Part shown: one piece after another, positions 33,315 through 37,243 of the stretch
Position numbering within the stretch: the stretch's first letter is position 1
Layout of the letters: every line of letters starts with the position of its first letter
Assembly (NCBI GenBank): GCA_945860225.1
Contig: CAMAPT010000025.1
Span: 1-37,243 of the forward strand
Source: Chitinophaga pinensis
GTDB lineage: Bacteria > Bacteroidota > Bacteroidia > B-17B0 > Aurantibacillaceae
Length of the DNA stretch: 37,243 nt
Reading direction: 5' to 3'
Position numbers and translations under genes: made by a program
Notes under the pieces: generated by a model
What the model was told of the DNA's origin: nothing
Databases searched by the model: none
Seen by the model: the letters and a program-made list of their open reading frames with translations, nothing else

Positions 33315-35267
33315 ATGGAACAAACTACTTTGAAGAAAGGACATCCAAAGGGCCTTTACTTGCTATTTTTTACTGAAATGTGGGAACGTTTTTCTTACTA
33401 TGGAATGCGTGCGATTTTCACATTATTCATGGCGAATGCCTTATTATTTGATAAATCACTATCATCAACTATTTATGGAAACTATACTGGTTTAGTATAT
33501 TTAACTCCGCTCATTGGGGGTTATGTAGCTGATAAATATTGGGGTAACCGTCGTTCTATTTTGGTTGGTGGAATTTTAATGGCTATTGGACAATTTTTCA
33601 TGTTCATGTCGGCCTCTTTTTACAGTAACAGTTCTCTGGCAGCAACCTTTATGTTTACTGGTTTAGGATTTTTAATTTTTGGTAATGGTTTTTTCAAACC
33701 CAATATTTCAACCTTAGTTGGTCAATTATATGAAGATGGCGATAAACGCGTAGATTCTGCATTCACCATTTTTTATATGGGAATTAATTTAGGTGCGTTC
33801 TTTGCTCCTTTAGTTTGTGGTGGTCTAGGTGAAGTATACGAAAATGGAGTTATTAATCCTGTGGCATTTAAATGGGGATTCTTGGCTGCTTGTATAGGAA
33901 TGATTGTTAGTACGATTTCATTCGAAATTCTAAAAGGGAAATATTTAGTATCTCCAACTGGAGAAGCTATTGGTGTTAAACCTAAACCAATGGTGATTGA
34001 TGAAAGTGTTCCTAAAGTTAAAACAAGCCCTGCTCAAATTGCATTCTGGAGTATTTTAGCATTAGTATTATTTGTTGTTTTCAAAGGATTTGCTGGATTT
34101 GATACGATTGGTGCATTTATTTATACTGCCTGTATAGTTGCACCTGCTACTATTATTACTGATAAAAGTTTAACGAAAGAAGAAAAAGAAAGAATTTGGG
34201 TGATTTTCATTATTGCCTTTTTCGTTATATTCTTTTGGTCTGCTTTTGAACAAGCCGGCGCCTCATTAACATTTTTTGCCCAAGAACAAACTAATCGTAT
34301 GATTGGTTCTTTTGAAGTAAAAGCAAGCTATTTTCAAAGTATAAATGCAGTAGCTATTGTTATCTTTGCGCCATTGTTTGCTATGCTTTGGACTTCTTTA
34401 GGCAAAAAAAATCGCGAACCGGCATCACCAGTTAAACAAGCAATCGGTTTATTTTTATTATCGATGGGATATTTGATTATCGCCATTGGAGTGAAAGATT
34501 TAGATCCAAGTTTGAAAGTAAGTATGATGTGGCTTGTAACTCTTTATACGGTTCACACTTTTGGAGAACTTTGTTTATCACCAATTGGGTTGTCGATGGT
34601 TGTAAAGTTAGCCCCTGTACGTTTTGCATCTTTGTTAATGGGTGTTTGGTTTTTATCAACTGCCACGGCTAATAAATTTGCCGGAGATTTAAGTGCGCTA
34701 TACCCAGAAGAAGTGAAAATGGAAAGAAGCATTACCGCTTCAAAATTTGTTTTTAACACCACTGATAGCTTAATGAACAAAAATATTGATTTAGATAGTC
34801 TTTTTGTAACGAAACTAGCCCTTATGCATCCTCATACTATCATGAACATAAGCTTAGATAGTGATGATGACGCTAAAGCTCCTGAACCAACATTTATGGG
34901 TAAATTTAAAGCTAACTTATTTGGAGCTGAAGAAACTAGCAAAAAAGATTCATTAATATCTTTATCTCCAGTTAAACCGACAACTGATTCTGTATCTGCT
35001 TTTCAATTAAAACAGATTATACCATCTGATGCCAAATATGCTTATGCTAAATTTTTTAATGAAGATGGAACTAAATTATATGTTTTAAAAAGCACCAAAT
35101 CATTAGAAATATGGAATCTTAGTCCAAAAAAACCATCGTTTATGGGTATTCAAATCAGTAGTTTATATCACTTTTTTATGATATTCGTATTTATGGCGGG
35201 TGGTGCCTCTATTGTATTATTTTTACTTAACAAAAAATTATTAAAAATGATGCATGGCATTAAATAA
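33315..35267 (+). CDS. POT-family proton-coupled peptide transporter
   Basis: A 650-aa major-facilitator peptide transporter (POT/PTR2). The proton-coupling ExxERFxYY motif appears as EMWERFSYYGMRA near residue 22; GGYVADKYWGNRRSI and FYMGINLGAFFAPLVCGGLGE are PTR2 signatures, and FEQAGASLTFFAQEQ is the helix-7 block. Between residues about 460 and 610 a hydrophilic stretch of about 150 residues separates the penultimate and last helices, including a Ser/Thr/Lys-rich part and FFNEDGTKLYVLKSTKSLEIWNL, an unusual position for an extra domain. It imports di- or tripeptides. It is preceded by cspA's terminator, so it has its own promoter, which I could not find. Confidence 0.93.
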   Translation: MEQTTLKKGHPKGLYLLFFTEMWERFSYYGMRAIFTLFMANALLFDKSLSSTIYGNYTGLVYLTPLIGGYVADKYWGNRRSILVGGILMAIGQFFMFMSASFYSNSSLAATFMFTGLGFLIFGNGFFKPNISTLVGQLYEDGDKRVDSAFTIFYMGINLGAFFAPLVCGGLGEVYENGVINPVAFKWGFLAACIGMIVSTISFEILKGKYLVSPTGEAIGVKPKPMVIDESVPKVKTSPAQIAFWSILALVLFVVFKGFAGFDTIGAFIYTACIVAPATIITDKSLTKEEKERIWVIFIIAFFVIFFWSAFEQAGASLTFFAQEQTNRMIGSFEVKASYFQSINAVAIVIFAPLFAMLWTSLGKKNREPASPVKQAIGLFLLSMGYLIIAIGVKDLDPSLKVSMMWLVTLYTVHTFGELCLSPIGLSMVVKLAPVRFASLLMGVWFLSTATANKFAGDLSALYPEEVKMERSITASKFVFNTTDSLMNKNIDLDSLFVTKLALMHPHTIMNISLDSDDDAKAPEPTFMGKFKANLFGAEETSKKDSLISLSPVKPTTDSVSAFQLKQIIPSDAKYAYAKFFNEDGTKLYVLKSTKSLEIWNLSPKKPSFMGIQISSLYHFFMIFVFMAGGASIVLFLLNKKLLKMMHGIK

Positions 35268-35305
35268 TTAACAGATTAAGGCATACGTTTTGATTCATAA
35301 AATGT

Positions 35306-35512
35306 ATGTTCAACTGGAAAGATATATCAATGGCTGGGATTATTATCCTAGCCATTATTTTTTATACATATAAGAAACACGAATATTTGGGGAAATTTGA
35401 AATAAAAAACATTAAAGTTTCTAAAAGGGTATTTAAGCTAAACCATGTAAATGATTCAACCCAAGTACATCATATTGACATACATAAAAACAATGATAAA
35501 CTTTCTATATAG
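35306..35512 (+). CDS. Small single-helix membrane protein
   Basis: A 68-codon frame 38 bases after the peptide transporter. The product has one membrane helix (MAGIIILAIIFYTY, about residues 9-22) and a charged Lys/His/Asp-rich remainder. It lacks a recognisable family and a clear ribosome site. It may be a real small protein cotranscribed with the transporter, or chance; the hydrophobic helix followed by a basic stretch favours real. Confidence 0.4.
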   Translation: MFNWKDISMAGIIILAIIFYTYKKHEYLGKFEIKNIKVSKRVFKLNHVNDSTQVHHIDIHKNNDKLSI

Positions 35513-35555
35513 AAAGAACCATTTTAAAAATTGAAAAAACTGAGAAGGAAAGTTA

Positions 35556-36869
35556 CTAAACTAACTCTCCATACAAATCAAAATCACTGGCATCGTGTAT
35601 TTTTACATTAGCAAAATCGCCTATCCTCACATAATTTGAATCAGTTGCTTTCACTAACACTTCGTTATCAACGTCAGGACTATCAAATTCAGTACGGCCG
35701 ACGAAGTAATCGTTTTCTTTTCTATCAAAAAGTACTTTGTAAGTTTGACCTATTTTCGACTGATTTAGGTTGTATGAAATTTCTTGCTGAATTTTCATGA
35801 CAGCATCTGCACGTTCTTTTTTGACTTTCTCTTTTACATCATCCTTTAATGAAAAAGCATGTGTATTCTCCTCATGAGAATAAGTAAAAATACCTAAACG
35901 TTCAAATTTCGAATCTGCAACCCATTGTAGCATTTCTTCATGATCTTGCTTAGTTTCACCAGGATAACCAGCAATTAAAGTCGTTCTGATTGCTATACCT
36001 GGAACTTTATCTCTCATTTGATTAACTGTGTCAATCGTTTTTTGCTTTGTAATGCCTCTTCGCATACTTTTTAGCATATTATCAGAAATATGCTGCAATG
36101 GCATATCTAAATAATTACAAACGTTACTTCGTTTATTCATCACATCCAACACATCCATAGGGAAACCACTTGGAAAAGCGTAATGCAATCGAATCCAATC
36201 AATTCCTTCTACATCGCTTAATTGGTCGATTAAATTTGCTAGGTCACGTTTTTTATAAATATCTAATCCGTAATAGGTTAAATCTTGGGCTATCAATAAT
36301 AATTCACGCGTCCCTTTACTGGCTAGTAATTTAGCTCTGCTAACCAAGGATTCTATTGGCTCTGAAATATGACCTCCCCTCATCAAAGGGATGGCACAAA
36401 AACTACAAGGTCGGTCGCAACCTTCACTAATTTTAAAATAAGCAAAATGATTGGGTGTCGTTAAAAGTCGTTCTCCAACTAGCTCTTTTTTATAATCAGC
36501 CTTTAATGTTTTTAAAATTTTAGGCAATTCTCTGGTTCCAAAATAAGCATCTACATCCGGTATTTCTTTTTCTAGATCCGCTTTGTATCGTTCACTTAAA
36601 CATCCTGTAACGTACAATTTTTCTATACTCCCTTCTTTCTTTGCATCTACATAACGTAAAATGGTATCAATACTTTCCTGTTTGGCATTTTCAACAAACC
36701 CACAAGTATTAATAATAACGATATGATGATTATCATTTTCGCTCTCGTGTTCAACATCGAAATTATTGGCCTTTAATTGCCCCATTAATACTTCGCTATC
36801 TACTATATTTTTACTGCATCCCAATGTAACTACATTGACGCTGTTTTTTTTTCGAGTTTTTGTTTTCAT
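35556..36869 (-). CDS. rimO: Ribosomal protein S12 methylthiotransferase
   Basis: Radical-SAM enzyme that methylthiolates the conserved Asp of ribosomal protein S12. The 437-aa protein has the three-part layout: N-terminal UPF0004 domain with Cys18 (VVTLGCSKNIVDSE), Cys56 (NTCGF) and Cys90 (VTGCLSERY) for the auxiliary cluster; radical SAM centre CDRPCSFC (Cys151, 155, 158) in FKISEGCDRPCSFCAIP; and a C-terminal TRAM domain (about 370-437). LGCSKN distinguishes RimO from MiaB, which has GCQMN. A TATCTTTG element at 36877-36884 lies only 8 bases before the ATG. Confidence 0.97.
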   Translation of the reverse strand: MKTKTRKKNSVNVVTLGCSKNIVDSEVLMGQLKANNFDVEHESENDNHHIVIINTCGFVENAKQESIDTILRYVDAKKEGSIEKLYVTGCLSERYKADLEKEIPDVDAYFGTRELPKILKTLKADYKKELVGERLLTTPNHFAYFKISEGCDRPCSFCAIPLMRGGHISEPIESLVSRAKLLASKGTRELLLIAQDLTYYGLDIYKKRDLANLIDQLSDVEGIDWIRLHYAFPSGFPMDVLDVMNKRSNVCNYLDMPLQHISDNMLKSMRRGITKQKTIDTVNQMRDKVPGIAIRTTLIAGYPGETKQDHEEMLQWVADSKFERLGIFTYSHEENTHAFSLKDDVKEKVKKERADAVMKIQQEISYNLNQSKIGQTYKVLFDRKENDYFVGRTEFDSPDVDNEVLVKATDSNYVRIGDFANVKIHDASDFDLYGELV

Positions 36870-36876
36870 GAATACA

Positions 36877-36884
36877 CAAAGATA
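36877..36884 (-). promoter_or_regulatory. -7 promoter element of rimO (near-leaderless)
   Basis: The reverse strand reads TATCTTTG, a full TAnnTTTG match, with its 3' end 7 bases before the rimO ATG. If used, the transcript would have a leader of only about 1-4 bases. No TTG at -33. Confidence 0.4.
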
Positions 36885-36994
36885 CCTTTTATATTTATTC
36901 TTATACAGTCTTTGAATTTAATTTTCGAGTTGTCACACATGAAATTTGAATAAAACACTTTAACTTCAAATTTTTCAACTTTTCATTTTACTCT

Positions 36995-37243
36995 ATGGAT
37001 GTATACTTTCAAAAAGAACACTATAATGCCATATTTATGATCATATTATCCTTAATATCAATTGGATTAGGGCTTATTTTTTCACTCATCATTAAGTATA
37101 GTTTTTATATTGGATTAGGCTGTACGTTTATAATTTTTGGATGTTGGGAGTTTCCCAAAGGCTTACCTGCAACCATAAATTCAAATACCCAAAACAATCA
37201 AATTGAATTAGTTTTTAAAAAAATCAATAAATTACCTAATAAT
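36995..37243 (+). CDS. Membrane protein, 3' truncated by window edge
   Basis: A frame open to the right edge, 83 codons seen. The product starts MDVYFQKEHYNAIFMIILSLISIG and holds two membrane segments (about 13-32 and 37-52) joined by a very short turn, then FGCWEFPKGLPATINSN and a soluble part. I do not recognise the family. It is divergent from rimO with 125 bases between. The start could differ, since no ribosome site is seen. Confidence 0.6.
   Translation, partial: MDVYFQKEHYNAIFMIILSLISIGLGLIFSLIIKYSFYIGLGCTFIIFGCWEFPKGLPATINSNTQNNQIELVFKKINKLPNN

Overview
The window is a piece of a Bacteroidota chromosome. The evidence is low-GC, AT-rich DNA; the 5' end of a 16S rRNA gene of Bacteroidota type; promoters of the form TTG-N18..20-TAnnTTTG; weak or absent Shine-Dalgarno sequences; a secreted protein with a C-terminal type IX secretion (T9SS) sorting domain; and families typical of the phylum (DUF4290 beside murA, DUF1599 divergent from folP, heterodimeric methylmalonyl-CoA mutase). 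An aerobic, menaquinone-using, Flavobacteriales- or Sphingobacteriales-like organism fits; I cannot place it more finely. I see no CRISPR array, insertion sequence, prophage, integrase or tRNA. Most of the window is ordinary housekeeping sequence.

Layout. 1-1065: start of 16S rRNA (minus strand), its leader with a boxA-like element, and three tandem rRNA promoters. 1066-5907 (+): mutA-mutB, a DUF486 membrane protein and holA. 5904-6752 (-): folP, whose stop overlaps that of holA. 6848-8876 (+): a duplicated DUF1599 protein, a secreted DNRLRE/T9SS protein, and a small soluble protein flanked by a short inverted repeat. 9104-14157 (-): aspartate-type aminotransferase, heptose-7-P kinase, ubiE, DUF1015 and yggS, with a strong promoter in front. 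14329-16015 (+): EVE-domain protein and a Cys/Met-metabolism PLP enzyme, closed by a strong bidirectional terminator. 16126-19942 (-): a 58-aa membrane protein, a 98-aa protein, a zinc-ribbon DUF6671 protein, dihydroorotase and an SbtA-type bicarbonate permease, all divergent from a LysR regulator (20031-20954, +). 20984-26600 (-): a CNNM/CBS membrane protein, then DUF4290, murA, a TlpA thioredoxin lipoprotein and a beta-helix lipoprotein. 26851-29092 (+): PAS histidine kinase plus a response regulator fused to a CRP/FNR effector. 29273-32231 (-): pntA-pntB. 32503-35512: exported Cys-rich peptide (-), cold-shock protein (+), POT peptide transporter (+), small membrane protein (+). 35556-36869 (-): rimO. 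36995-end (+): truncated membrane protein.

Points most worth attention: (i) the kinase/CRP-type response regulator pair, with a TGAC-N4-GTCA site near -63 of its predicted promoter and a PAS domain that aligns with FixL; (ii) the LysR / small membrane protein / DUF6671 / pyrC / sbtA divergon, which may link bicarbonate uptake with pyrimidine synthesis; (iii) MurA with Asp in place of the fosfomycin-target Cys; (iv) three near-identical tandem rRNA promoters; (v) dihydroorotase with Gln in place of the first metal-binding His. Several starts were moved from the longest frame to an internal ATG (DUF1015, EVE, pyrC, beta-helix lipoprotein, histidine kinase, pntA, Cys-rich peptide); the reasons are given in each entry.
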